In this document: positions 26,391-34,606 of the stretch, one piece after another
Numbering within the stretch: the stretch's first letter is position 1
Layout of the letters: the number at the start of each line of letters is the position of its first letter
Assembly (NCBI RefSeq): GCF_016909575.1
Contig: NZ_JAFBGA010000004.1
Location: 62,001 to 126,000, forward strand
Source: Streptomyces sp. HB132
GTDB lineage: Bacteria > Actinomycetota > Actinomycetes > Streptomycetales > Streptomycetaceae
DNA length: 64,000 nucleotides
Reading direction: 5' to 3'
Translations under genes and position numbers: made by a program
The notes under the pieces: model-generated
Database searches by the model: none
What the model saw: the letters and a program-made list of their open reading frames with translations, nothing else
Told to the model about the DNA's origin: nothing

Positions 26391-28625
26391 GTGGCTACCT
26401 TCCTGTATCGCATGGGCCGCGCAGCCTTCCGGCGGCGCTGGCTCGTGGTCCTGCTGTGGGCGGTGGTCCTCGGCGCGGTCGGGGCCGGTGCCGCCAAGGC
26501 GCCCGGCGCCGGTGACGAGGGCACCTCCTTCATGCCGGGCATCGAGGCGCAGAAGGCCTTCGACCTCATCGAGGAGCGTTTCCCGGGCGCGGACGCCGAC
26601 GGCGCGAGCGCACGGATCGTGTTCATCGCCCCCGACGGGCAGAAGGTGACTGCGGCCGACCACCGGGCCGCCATCGACTCGCTGGTCGAGGAGGCCGCCG
26701 GACAACCCCAGGTCGCCGGCGCCGTCGGCCCGTTCGAGGCCGGCGCGGTGAGCGAGGACGCCTCGACGGCGTACGCCACCGTCAGCTACGAGGTCGCGGC
26801 GGAGGACCTCACCGACGCGGACAAGCAGGCCCTGGAGAACGTCATCGGTGAGGCCCGCGACGCCGGCCTCACCGTGGAGGCGGGCGGCACCGCGCTCGCC
26901 ACACAGCCGGCCGCCGGCGGGGCCGGGGAGGCCATCGGCATCGGGCTCGCCGCCGTCGTCCTGCTGATCACCTTCGGTTCCGTCGCGGCTGCCGGGCTGC
27001 CCCTGCTCACCGCCGTCATCGGCGTCGGGATCAGCATGTGCGCGATCCTCGCCCTCGGCAGCACCCTCGGGCTGTCCATGACCACCGGCACGCTCGCCTC
27101 GATGCTCGGCCTCGCCGTCGGCATCGACTACGCCCTGCTCGTGGTCTCCCGCTACCGGGAGGAGCGGGCGGGCGGCCACGCGCCCGGGGAGGCCGCGGGA
27201 CTCGCCGTCGGCAAGGCGGGCTCGGCCGTGGTCTTCGCCGGCCTCACGGTCGTCATCGCGCTGGCAGGGCTGTCCGTGATCGGTGTACCGATGCTGACGA
27301 AGATGGGCCTCAGCGCCGCGGGGGCCGTCGTCCTCGGGGTCCTGGTCGCGCTGACGCTGGTGCCCGCGCTGCTCGGGATGTGGCCGGACGCCGTCCTGGC
27401 CCGGAAGGAACGGCGGCGTGACGCACGGGCCGATGCCGGGCAGCACGTCGGGGCCAGGGGCAACGGCGGCACGCGCTGGGCCCGGTTCGTGCTGCGCCGC
27501 CCGGTGGCGGTGCTGCTGGCCTGCGTCGCCGGCCTGGGTGTGCTCGCCCTGCCCGCCGCCGACCTGCAGCTGGGAATGCCGGGCGACGAGGCCAAGCCGG
27601 TCTCATCGACGGAGCGGCGCGCCTACGACGCGCTGGCCGACGGCTTCGGCGCGGGCTTCAACGGGCCGCTCACGATCGTCTCCGACCTCGGTGGGGCGGC
27701 CGACCCGAAGGCCGCCGCCGCCACGATCGCCGAGCGGATCAAGGGCACGGACGGTGTCGTGTCCGTCTCCCCGCCGCGGTTCAACGCGGAGGGCGACACC
27801 GCGCTCTTCTCCGCCGTGCCCTCCACCGGACCGAGCGAGGGGACCACCAAGGACCTCGTACACACCATCCGTGGGGAGCGGTCCGGTCTGGAGGAGTCGA
27901 CCGGTGCGACCTTCGAGGTCACCGGCTCCACCGCTATGAACATCGACGTCGCCCAGTCACTGCAGGACGCCCTCGTGCCCTACCTGATCGTGATCGTGCT
28001 GCTGTCCCTGGTGCTGTTGATGGTCGTCTTCCGCTCCGTGCTGGTGCCCGTCAAGGCTGCCTTCGGGTTCCTGCTGTCGGTGCTCGCGTCGCTCGGAGCG
28101 GTCGTCGCCGTCTTCCAGTGGGGCTGGGGCGCCGAGCTGCTGGGGGTGGAGCAGACCGGGCCGGTCATGAGCCTGATGCCGATCTTCCTGGTGGGCATCG
28201 TGTTCGGTCTGGCCATGGACTACGAGGTGTTCCTCGTGGCCCGGATGCGGGAGGCGTACGTCCACGGGGAGCGCCCCGCGCAAGCGGTGGTCACCGGCTT
28301 CCGGCACAGCGCCCGCGTGGTCGCCGCAGCGGCGGTGATCATGATCGCGGTCTTCTCCGGGTTCGTCGGATCCGGCGAGTCCATGATCAAGACGATCGGC
28401 TTCGGCCTCGCCGTCGCCGTGCTGTTCGACGCGTTCGTCGTCCGCATGGCCTTCGTGCCCGCCGTCCTCGCCCTGCTGGGGCACAGGGCCTGGTGGCTGC
28501 CCCGATGGCTCGACAGGATCCTGCCTCACGTCGATGTGGAAGGCGCGAGCCTCACCGCACGGCCCGCCGGGCCCACCGGTGCCACGGGCGGCGGCGCGCG
28601 TGAGCGGGAGCCCGTGCGCACCTGA
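26391..28625 (+). CDS. MMPL-family (RND-type) exporter
   Basis: 744 residues in two homologous halves: a membrane helix, a large external loop and five further helices each, about 12 helices in total. Typical MmpL/YdfJ stretches: LYRMGRAAFRRRWLVVLLWAVVLG at the start, GTLASMLGLAVGIDYALLVVSRYREE in half one and LMPIFLVGIVFGLAMDYEVFLVARMREAY in half two, with the buried aspartates that relay protons. Such proteins export lipids or drugs. GTG 26391. A two-component system follows 102 nt later on the same strand. Confidence 0.92.
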   Translation: MATFLYRMGRAAFRRRWLVVLLWAVVLGAVGAGAAKAPGAGDEGTSFMPGIEAQKAFDLIEERFPGADADGASARIVFIAPDGQKVTAADHRAAIDSLVEEAAGQPQVAGAVGPFEAGAVSEDASTAYATVSYEVAAEDLTDADKQALENVIGEARDAGLTVEAGGTALATQPAAGGAGEAIGIGLAAVVLLITFGSVAAAGLPLLTAVIGVGISMCAILALGSTLGLSMTTGTLASMLGLAVGIDYALLVVSRYREERAGGHAPGEAAGLAVGKAGSAVVFAGLTVVIALAGLSVIGVPMLTKMGLSAAGAVVLGVLVALTLVPALLGMWPDAVLARKERRRDARADAGQHVGARGNGGTRWARFVLRRPVAVLLACVAGLGVLALPAADLQLGMPGDEAKPVSSTERRAYDALADGFGAGFNGPLTIVSDLGGAADPKAAAATIAERIKGTDGVVSVSPPRFNAEGDTALFSAVPSTGPSEGTTKDLVHTIRGERSGLEESTGATFEVTGSTAMNIDVAQSLQDALVPYLIVIVLLSLVLLMVVFRSVLVPVKAAFGFLLSVLASLGAVVAVFQWGWGAELLGVEQTGPVMSLMPIFLVGIVFGLAMDYEVFLVARMREAYVHGERPAQAVVTGFRHSARVVAAAAVIMIAVFSGFVGSGESMIKTIGFGLAVAVLFDAFVVRMAFVPAVLALLGHRAWWLPRWLDRILPHVDVEGASLTARPAGPTGATGGGAREREPVRT

Positions 28626-28727
28626 CGCGGACCTTCGGCCGGGTGCGAGCCGCGGCGCCGTGTACGACGGCGTCGCGGTCCCGTCTGTCACCATGGCCTC
28701 AGCCATCCCTACCTGGGAGAACGCGCG

Positions 28728-29933
28728 ATGAGAAGCAGCCGGCAGCGCCTGACGGCACGGCGTCCCTCCGTCACCGAGGGTGTGACGCTCGGCCTGCTGT
28801 TCGCGGTCGCCGTCGGCGGTTGTCTCCTCTCCTACTGGGTGACGCCGGGGCCGCCCCCGCTGTGGCCCGCCCTCCTGCTGTGCGCCCTGGCCTGCGGGGC
28901 GCTGCCCTGGAGGCGCAGCCATCCCCTTCTTGTGCTGGCGCCGGCCACGCTGAGCATGGTGGCCGTGTCCGCCCTCGGCCATCTCGTGACGGCCCTGGTG
29001 ATGGCCCCGCTGATGGCCGCGCAGTACTCCGTGAGCCTGCGCGTCCACCGCGGGGCGGCCTGGAGCGCAGCACTGGTGGCGACGGCGGCCATGGTCTTCT
29101 CCGGGCTGTTCCACGGCGGCTTCCAGCACGAGTGGGTCATCAGCCTCGTCAATCCGGCGTCCTGGGTCCTGCTCTCCGCGGCTCTCGGGAGTTACGTACG
29201 GGTCCGCCGCCAGTACGCCGCCGCGCGCACCGAGCACGCGGCCCGCGAACGCGAGGAGGAGGCGCGGAGCCGCGTCGTCCAGGAACGCATGCGCATCGCG
29301 CGGGAACTCCATGACGTCGTCGCCCACCACCTCGCCCTGGCCAACGCGCAGGCGGGTACCGCCGCCCACCTGGCGCGGACCGACCCCGACCAGGCGTACG
29401 AGATGCTGGGCAGGCTCTCGGGGACGACGGCCGCCGCCCTGCGCGAACTGAAGGCCACGGTCGGCCTGTTGCGCCAGGACACCGACACCGACGACGGCCT
29501 GGCCCCCGCACCCGGCCTCGACCGACTGCCCGACCTGCTCGCCGCCTGCGCGACGGCCGGTCTCGAGGTGACGGTCTCCGTGGACGGACAGCCGCAACCC
29601 CTGTCGCCGGGGCTCGACCTGACGGCGTACAGGATCGTCCAGGAAGCCCTGACCAACGTCACCAAGCACGCCGCCACCCGCACGGCGCGGGTCCGGCTGG
29701 AGTACGCCCCGCACTTCCTCACGCTCACGGTCGACAACGCCGGCGACGGCGGTACGGCGGCCCTCCGTACGGCGGACCCGCCCGGACCCGGCCACGGTTT
29801 CGGTCTCCTCGGCATGCGGGAGCGTGCCCTCGCCACCGGTGGCACCTTCCGGGCGGGTCCCCGCCCCGGAGGAGGATTCGAAGTCGCCTGCACCCTTCCC
29901 CTGGACAGCCACGACGAAAGCACCGCCCCATGA
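28728..29933 (+). CDS. Sensor histidine kinase (HisKA_3 / NarL-partner type)
   Basis: 401 residues. About five membrane segments (residues 17-155) with almost no external domain, then a dimerisation helix with the phospho-accepting H195 in ELHDVVAHH, and an HATPase domain (EALTNVTKHA N-box; GFGLLGMRERA G-box). This architecture is an intramembrane sensor, often of membrane or cell-wall stress. ATG 28728 with GGAGAA upstream. It overlaps the response regulator by 4 nt (ATGA). Confidence 0.93.
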   Translation: MRSSRQRLTARRPSVTEGVTLGLLFAVAVGGCLLSYWVTPGPPPLWPALLLCALACGALPWRRSHPLLVLAPATLSMVAVSALGHLVTALVMAPLMAAQYSVSLRVHRGAAWSAALVATAAMVFSGLFHGGFQHEWVISLVNPASWVLLSAALGSYVRVRRQYAAARTEHAAREREEEARSRVVQERMRIARELHDVVAHHLALANAQAGTAAHLARTDPDQAYEMLGRLSGTTAAALRELKATVGLLRQDTDTDDGLAPAPGLDRLPDLLAACATAGLEVTVSVDGQPQPLSPGLDLTAYRIVQEALTNVTKHAATRTARVRLEYAPHFLTLTVDNAGDGGTAALRTADPPGPGHGFGLLGMRERALATGGTFRAGPRPGGGFEVACTLPLDSHDESTAP

Positions 29934-30607
29934 CCATCCGCGTCCTGCTCGCCGACGACCAGGCCCTGCTGCGGGCCACCTTCCGCATCCTCATCGAGTC
30001 GGACCCCGGCATGACCGTGGTCGCCGAGGCCGCCGACGGCCGGGAGGCGATCGAGCTGACCTGCGAGCACGGGCCGGACGTGGTCCTCATGGACATCCGC
30101 ATGCCCGGCACCGACGGTCTGACCGCCACCACCGAGATCTGCTCCCGGCCGGAGCTGGCGGCCACCCGCGTCCTGATCCTCACCACCTTCGAGGACGACC
30201 AGAACGTCGCCCGGGCCCTGCGCGCGGGTGCCAGCGGGTTCCTCGGCAAGGACGTCGGAGCGGAGGTCCTCCTGAACGGCATCCGCACCGTGGCCGCGGG
30301 CGAGTCCCTGCTCTCTCCCACGGCGACCCGTGCGCTCATCACCCGCTTCCTCGCCGCCCCCGACGACACGCCGCTCGCCCCGCCCGAAGGCCTGGCAGCG
30401 CTCACGGACCGCGAACGCGAGGTCATGGCCCTGGCGGCTCACGGCAGGTCCAACGCCGACATCGCCGACCTGCTCGTGGTCAGCCCGCTGACCGTCCGCA
30501 GCCACATCCAGCGCGCCATGAACAAGCTGCATGCCCGCGACCGTGCCCAGCTCGTCGTCATCGCCTACCAGAGCGGGCTGGTCCACCCGCGCTCGTACGG
30601 CGGCTGA
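29930..30607 (+). CDS. LuxR/NarL-type response regulator
   Basis: 225 residues: receiver domain with acidic pocket DD (9-10), phospho-accepting D55 in VVLMDIRMPG, T and K switch residues (LILTTFED; FLGKDVG), and a C-terminal LuxR helix-turn-helix (LTDREREVMALAAHGRSNADIADLLVVSPLTVRSHI). Translationally coupled to the preceding kinase. The MMPL exporter is the likely target. Confidence 0.94.
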   Translation: MTIRVLLADDQALLRATFRILIESDPGMTVVAEAADGREAIELTCEHGPDVVLMDIRMPGTDGLTATTEICSRPELAATRVLILTTFEDDQNVARALRAGASGFLGKDVGAEVLLNGIRTVAAGESLLSPTATRALITRFLAAPDDTPLAPPEGLAALTDREREVMALAAHGRSNADIADLLVVSPLTVRSHIQRAMNKLHARDRAQLVVIAYQSGLVHPRSYGG

Positions 30608-30755
30608 CAGGGCCTCGGGCGCGGTGTCCGGACCGGGCGCGCGGCATGGGCCGGCGGTCAGGAACTCCTGCGCGGCGCCGTTCGGTTCAGGCCTTCGGGC
30701 TCTCCGCCAGCCGGGTCGGGTCCGTGAGGAGGGCCTGTAGCTCGTTGACGAGGCG

Positions 30756-30760
30756 TACGT
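30756..30760. repeat. Target-site duplication TACGT, left copy
   Basis: TACGT immediately left of the left terminal repeat; the same five bases follow the right terminal repeat at 38005-38009. Five-base duplications are the rule for Tn3-family insertion. Confidence 0.8.
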
Positions 30761-30805
30761 CGGGTGTGAGTAGTTGCGGTACAGAAAGTGCCGCTGAGAT
30801 TGATC
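30761..30805 (+). repeat. Left terminal inverted repeat of the Tn3 element
   Basis: 45 bp starting CGGGTGTGAGTAGTTGCGG. Identical to the complement of 37960-38004 except for one base (T versus C at position 41 of the repeat). The resolvase stop lies only 15 bp inside it. Confidence 0.9.
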
Positions 30806-30819
30806 TTGCTGGAGTTGGC

Positions 30820-31485
30820 CTACCTCGTCGGCGCTTCGAGCTGACGGGGTACGGCGCCAGCGCGCAGCTCGCGCAGGTCCGGGATGTGGTTGTAGAGGGT
30901 GCCCAGGGAGACGCCCAGCAGCTTGGCGATGGAGGTGATCGAGCGACCGGGGTCGGGCAGTAGATCGCGAGCGGCGCGGATGACTTCCTCGGTGGCGACG
31001 CTCGGGCGCCCGCCGACCCGGCCGCGCTCGCGGGCGGCGGCCAGGCCCTCGTTGGTGCCGATGACGATGAGTTCGCGGATGAACTCGGCGAGCGCGGCGA
31101 AGACGTGGAAGACGAGCCGGCCGCCGGGGGTGGTGGTGTCCAGGTTCTCGTGCAGCGAGGTGAAGCCGATCCCGCGCTCGCGTAGTTCGGCGACCATGTT
31201 GATGAGGTCCTGAAGGCTGCGGCCGTAGCGGTCCAGACTCGGGACGACGAGGGTGTCCCCGGGGTCGAGGAAGGCGTGGCACGCCTTCAGTTCGGGGCGG
31301 AGCGCGTTTTTGCCGGACTTCTTGTCCGCGAAGATCTTCCGGCACCCGGCGGCGGCAAGCGCGTCGAGCTGCCGCTCCAGCTTCTGCCCGCTGGTCGAGA
31401 CTCGCGCGTACCCGATCTTGATCTCGGTGCGGACGAGTGGTTCGGCGACGAGGAGGCCCGGTTCGGCCGGTTCGAGAGCGGTCAT
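30820..31485 (-). CDS. tnpR: Tn3-family serine resolvase
   Basis: 221 residues. Catalytic domain: IGYARVSTSGQ with the nucleophile S30, QLDALAAAGCRKIFADKKSG, and VVPSLDRYGRS carrying the catalytic arginines. After a long helix (RELIVIGTNEGLAAARERGRVGGRPS) comes the small C-terminal HTH (SITSIAKLLGVSLGTLYNHI). The first 20 residues precede the usual start of the family, so an internal start is possible. It resolves cointegrates at res, which should lie upstream (31.5 kb). Confidence 0.9.
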   Translation of the reverse strand: MTALEPAEPGLLVAEPLVRTEIKIGYARVSTSGQKLERQLDALAAAGCRKIFADKKSGKNALRPELKACHAFLDPGDTLVVPSLDRYGRSLQDLINMVAELRERGIGFTSLHENLDTTTPGGRLVFHVFAALAEFIRELIVIGTNEGLAAARERGRVGGRPSVATEEVIRAARDLLPDPGRSITSIAKLLGVSLGTLYNHIPDLRELRAGAVPRQLEAPTR

Positions 31486-31660
31486 GGCCCCGGATCATGT
31501 CAGAAAACGGTGGTTCGGGGTTACTGAATGACCCAGGTTTTTGAAGGGGTTTTTGAAGGCCCTGCGGGGTCCAGGCGGTCTCGCAAAGCCATCTTCAGAA
31601 AACGAAGGTTTGTTGAAGGTCATGATGTGCGCCCCGGTGACGCGGGCCGAAGGCACTGGT
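31486..31660. other. Candidate res (resolution) site region
   Basis: Between the resolvase start and the cargo. CAGAAAACG occurs at 31501-31509 and again at 31596-31604; TTTTTGAAGG occurs twice in tandem at 31538-31547 and 31550-31559, with a third TTGAAGG at 31613-31619. The stretch is A/T-rich compared with its surroundings. Position and repeated subsites fit a three-subsite res, but the subsites could not be matched to a known consensus. Confidence 0.45.
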
Positions 31661-31672
31661 AGTTGTCAACCC

Positions 31673-31684
31673 TGACGATCGTCA
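31673..31684. promoter_or_regulatory. Palindromic operator candidate before the PAP2 gene
   Basis: TGACGATCGTCA, a perfect 12-bp palindrome. TTGCCG about 10 nt downstream could be a -35 element for the PAP2 gene. The response regulator carried on the same transposon is the natural candidate binder. Confidence 0.4.
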
Positions 31685-31744
31685 AGGTCCGGTGTTGCCG
31701 TTCGGCCCGGGTTATCGACTGTTCCCAGTTCTACGTTCAGGCTC

Positions 31745-32731
31745 ATGGAACGAGAACCGCGAAAGAAGATCCCGGCCGGTCGGCTGCTCGGTGCGCTGGG
31801 CGTCCTGGCAGTGGGGGCAGGCGTTGTCACGTGGCTGGCCCCCGGTGGACTGGGCGAGGTCGGCGCAGTGGAGGTCACGGGTGGAGCTTCGGCGTCCGCG
31901 TATCGCTCGGTGACCGGGGCGGTGGCGGACGCACCGTCGTGGCTGGGCCCTCTCCTGGAAGTCGCCACCGAGGGCACGCTCGTGATCCTCGGGATGCTGC
32001 TGGTCTGGATGTGGTGGACAGCGGTCCGTCGCGACGACATACGAGGGGTCGCCGGATCCGTGCTGACCGGCCTCGGCACCGTCGCGGCTTATGCAGTGAG
32101 CGAAGCGGTGAAGCTGGTGGTGGACGAGGAGCGGCCTTGCCGTGCGTTACGCACAGGGGCCGACCTTGTCGCGGAATGCCCCGCAGCGGGGGACTGGTCG
32201 TTCCCGAGCAACCACTCCACCTTGGCCGCCGGGTTGGCGGTCGGTCTGGCCGTGCTGTGGCCCCGCCTCGTCGCGATCACGCTGCCGCTGGCCGGGGCCG
32301 CTGCGCTCCTGCGCGTGCTGGTGGGGGTCCATTACCCGCACGATGTGCTCGCCGGCGCGATGCTCGGTGGCACGGTGGTGGTAGCCGTACTGCTCGCTTT
32401 CATGCCCCTTGCCCAGGGGGCGGTATCACGGCTGGGGAGGCTGCGGAGGAACGATTCCGGCCTCGTGAGCCACGACCGCGGCAGCAGCCCGGTTGTCCAC
32501 TCCCAGCCTCGCCAGGATGGAACTCACGTGGGCTTTGACCGTTCCCTCCACCACCTTCAGCCGCCGGGCGATCTGTCCGTTGGAGAGGCCACTCCCGAGG
32601 AAGGTCAGTACCTCCCGCTCCCGGGCCGTGAGGGAGGCGACCCGGTCACGGGCGGCGGAGCGCCGACCGGCCAGGGTGCCCGCACCCGTCGCGGCGAGGT
32701 GCGCGACGACCCGGGCCGCGACTTTCGGTGA
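31745..32731 (+). CDS. PAP2-superfamily membrane phosphatase (transposon cargo)
   Basis: 328 residues by open frame. About five membrane segments in the first 222. All three phosphatase motifs are present: KLVVDEERP (K123-P131), PSNH (154-157) and R190-x5-H196-x3-D200. Bacterial relatives (BcrC, YbjG, PgpB type) dephosphorylate undecaprenyl pyrophosphate or other lipid phosphates, and extra copies give bacitracin tolerance. From residue 228 onward the frame runs antisense through the 3' end of the response regulator gene for 306 nt; this tail of about 100 residues has no phosphatase sequence and suggests the original stop was lost. Confidence 0.85.
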   Translation: MEREPRKKIPAGRLLGALGVLAVGAGVVTWLAPGGLGEVGAVEVTGGASASAYRSVTGAVADAPSWLGPLLEVATEGTLVILGMLLVWMWWTAVRRDDIRGVAGSVLTGLGTVAAYAVSEAVKLVVDEERPCRALRTGADLVAECPAAGDWSFPSNHSTLAAGLAVGLAVLWPRLVAITLPLAGAAALLRVLVGVHYPHDVLAGAMLGGTVVVAVLLAFMPLAQGAVSRLGRLRRNDSGLVSHDRGSSPVVHSQPRQDGTHVGFDRSLHHLQPPGDLSVGEATPEEGQYLPLPGREGGDPVTGGGAPTGQGARTRRGEVRDDPGRDFR

Positions 32732-33106
32732 CAGGTAGGCGGCGCCTTCGGCCACCGCACGGACTCCGGCGATCAGTTCTTCGGGCTCGCCCGACTTAAT
32801 CAGGAAGCCTGCTGCACCACCGCCGAGTGCCTGAAGGATGTAGTCGTCCTCACCGAAGGTCGTCAGCATGACGATCCTTGTGGTCGGCACCGCGCTGCGG
32901 ATCTCCGCCGCCGCCTCGATGCCGTTGATCCCCGGCATGCGGATATCGAGTACGGCCACTGCGGGGCGGTGGCGCCGGACCAGTTCCACGGCATCGTGCC
33001 CGTCGACGGCCTCGGCAACGACTTCGATGCCCGGATCCGTGGCAAGAACGGCTCGCACGCCTGCGCGGATCATCGGCTCGTCGTCGGCGATCAGCACCCG
33101 GATCAT
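32426..33106 (-). CDS. LuxR/NarL-type response regulator (transposon cargo)
   Basis: 226 residues: receiver with DDE (8-10), phospho-site D54 in AVLDIRMPG, VMLTTFGEDD and FLIKSGE switch residues, then the LuxR HTH (LTAREREVLTFLGSGLSNGQIARRLKVVEGTVKAHV). Starts 7 nt after the kinase stop, forming a kinase-regulator operon. The PAP2 gene is convergent with it and overlaps its 3' end by 306 nt, an arrangement that may let each transcript interfere with the other. Likely target: the PAP2 promoter and its own operon. Confidence 0.92.
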   Translation of the reverse strand: MIRVLIADDEPMIRAGVRAVLATDPGIEVVAEAVDGHDAVELVRRHRPAVAVLDIRMPGINGIEAAAEIRSAVPTTRIVMLTTFGEDDYILQALGGGAAGFLIKSGEPEELIAGVRAVAEGAAYLSPKVAARVVAHLAATGAGTLAGRRSAARDRVASLTAREREVLTFLGSGLSNGQIARRLKVVEGTVKAHVSSILARLGVDNRAAAAVVAHEAGIVPPQPPQP

Positions 33107-33113
33107 CGAGCAC

Positions 33114-34559
33114 TCACGGGGTGAGCGTGTCCAGGGACACCAGGGTGTCCTCCCGGAAGCAGAGCCGGTAGGCGTCCCCGGAGCGGTCGTCGAACCTGTC
33201 GGCCGTCATCGCGTAGTACTCGCACGTTATGCCGTCTCCTGTCGGCTTGGCAGTCAGCGGTCGGTAGTTCGTCTGCCGGTCCGGCAGGAAACGCGTCACC
33301 TCGGAACGATCTTGCCCTACGTGCAGGCGGGCGTAGTCGCCCGGGTCCAGGACCGACCGTGATGCCGACAGCATCTCCCAGCCCATGAGCGCTCCGCTCA
33401 GCAACGCTCCCGTCACCAGGGGCACCATGACCGCAGCCACCAGAGCCCGGCTGACGCGGCGCCGCGCACGGCGGTGTTCCTGCGGCAACTCGCAACCGCG
33501 AGAGGCCGCGGGCGCGAACGGCGGTGGCGGGGGAGTGTGCGGGATCCGTGCGACGACTTCGTAGCCACCGTTGCGCGGGCCGTGGTCGAACGAACCGCCG
33601 GCCACCCGCATACGTTCTTCGAGACCGATCAGGCCACGCCCCCCGCCCCGGGGCCGGGGCCGCAGGTAGGCCGCAGGCGATGGCGGGCCGTTCTCCACCA
33701 CGACACGTGTTTCTGTTGCCGTATGCGTCACGTGGACAGTCGCTGTTGCGCCAGGTGCGTGCTTGGCAACGTTGGTCAGCGCTTCCTGCACGACCCGGTG
33801 AGCCGACCGTTTGACCACCGACGGCAGCTCGTCCGAGGTGCCATTGGTGCGCAAATCCACCGCGAGCCCGGCCGCGGACGCCTCGGAGATCAGGCCCGTG
33901 AGGCTGGAGCCGCTGGGGTCCATCGGCGTGGCGTCGGTCTCCTCGCGCAGGACGCCGATCACCTCGCCGAGACGATCCACAGCGGCCGCAGCTCTGGTCC
34001 TGATGTCGCCTGCGGCCCTTCGATGGTGTTCTTCAAGGCCCGGCGCGAGTTTGAGGGCGCCGGCCGACAGGGCAATCAGGCTGAGGTCGTGGCCGAGTAC
34101 GTCATGCATGTCCTGGGCGATCCGTGTCCGCTCGCGCAGTCGGGCGTGATCAGCGATCAGCTGCTGCTCGCGTTGCAGTTGCTCGGCACGCTCCCACCCG
34201 CCCTGGACAAGCTGCTGGTACTGGCGCCAGAACCGGCCCGCGAACCAGGGCAGCATCGTGGCGACAACCAGCACTGCCACAAGCCGGCTGGCCAGGGGGA
34301 GCCAAGCAGGCACGGCGGACAACGTCACCACGCTGGCCGCGAGAATCGCGAGCAGCGCGAGCGCTGTCGGCGCGGTCTTTCCCGGCCTCCATCCTGCCAG
34401 GAACGCTGCGACGGCAGCCGGGACTGCCCACCACAGGTTCACCATGCTCAGGCCGGCGGCCACCGCGACGGCCGCTGTCAGGATGATCCCTGGATTATGT
34501 GCCCGCCGCGAAACAGCGGTCCCGGTCGCAATCTCACTGTTGATCGTCGTGCTGTCCAC
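33114..34559 (-). CDS. Sensor histidine kinase with extra C-terminal external domain (transposon cargo)
   Basis: About 481 residues from GTG 34559 (VDSTTINSEIA); a longer frame to 34694 is possible but its extra 45 residues look foreign. Four membrane segments (about 24-105), a dimerisation helix with H152 in QDMHDVLGHD, HATPase with EALTNVAKHA (about 259-268) and GRGLIGLEERM. Then, unusually, a basic stop-transfer stretch, a fifth membrane helix (about 371-393) and about 85 more residues (LHVGQDRSEVTRFLP, C446 and C467) that should lie outside the cell. A terminal external module on a NarL-type kinase could be its ligand sensor. Confidence 0.88.
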   Translation of the reverse strand: MDSTTINSEIATGTAVSRRAHNPGIILTAAVAVAAGLSMVNLWWAVPAAVAAFLAGWRPGKTAPTALALLAILAASVVTLSAVPAWLPLASRLVAVLVVATMLPWFAGRFWRQYQQLVQGGWERAEQLQREQQLIADHARLRERTRIAQDMHDVLGHDLSLIALSAGALKLAPGLEEHHRRAAGDIRTRAAAAVDRLGEVIGVLREETDATPMDPSGSSLTGLISEASAAGLAVDLRTNGTSDELPSVVKRSAHRVVQEALTNVAKHAPGATATVHVTHTATETRVVVENGPPSPAAYLRPRPRGGGRGLIGLEERMRVAGGSFDHGPRNGGYEVVARIPHTPPPPPFAPAASRGCELPQEHRRARRRVSRALVAAVMVPLVTGALLSGALMGWEMLSASRSVLDPGDYARLHVGQDRSEVTRFLPDRQTNYRPLTAKPTGDGITCEYYAMTADRFDDRSGDAYRLCFREDTLVSLDTLTP

Positions 34560-34606
34560 CAAGGCGACGGTACGGACATGGGGAGTCTGCCGACACTGCC
34601 GAAAGT

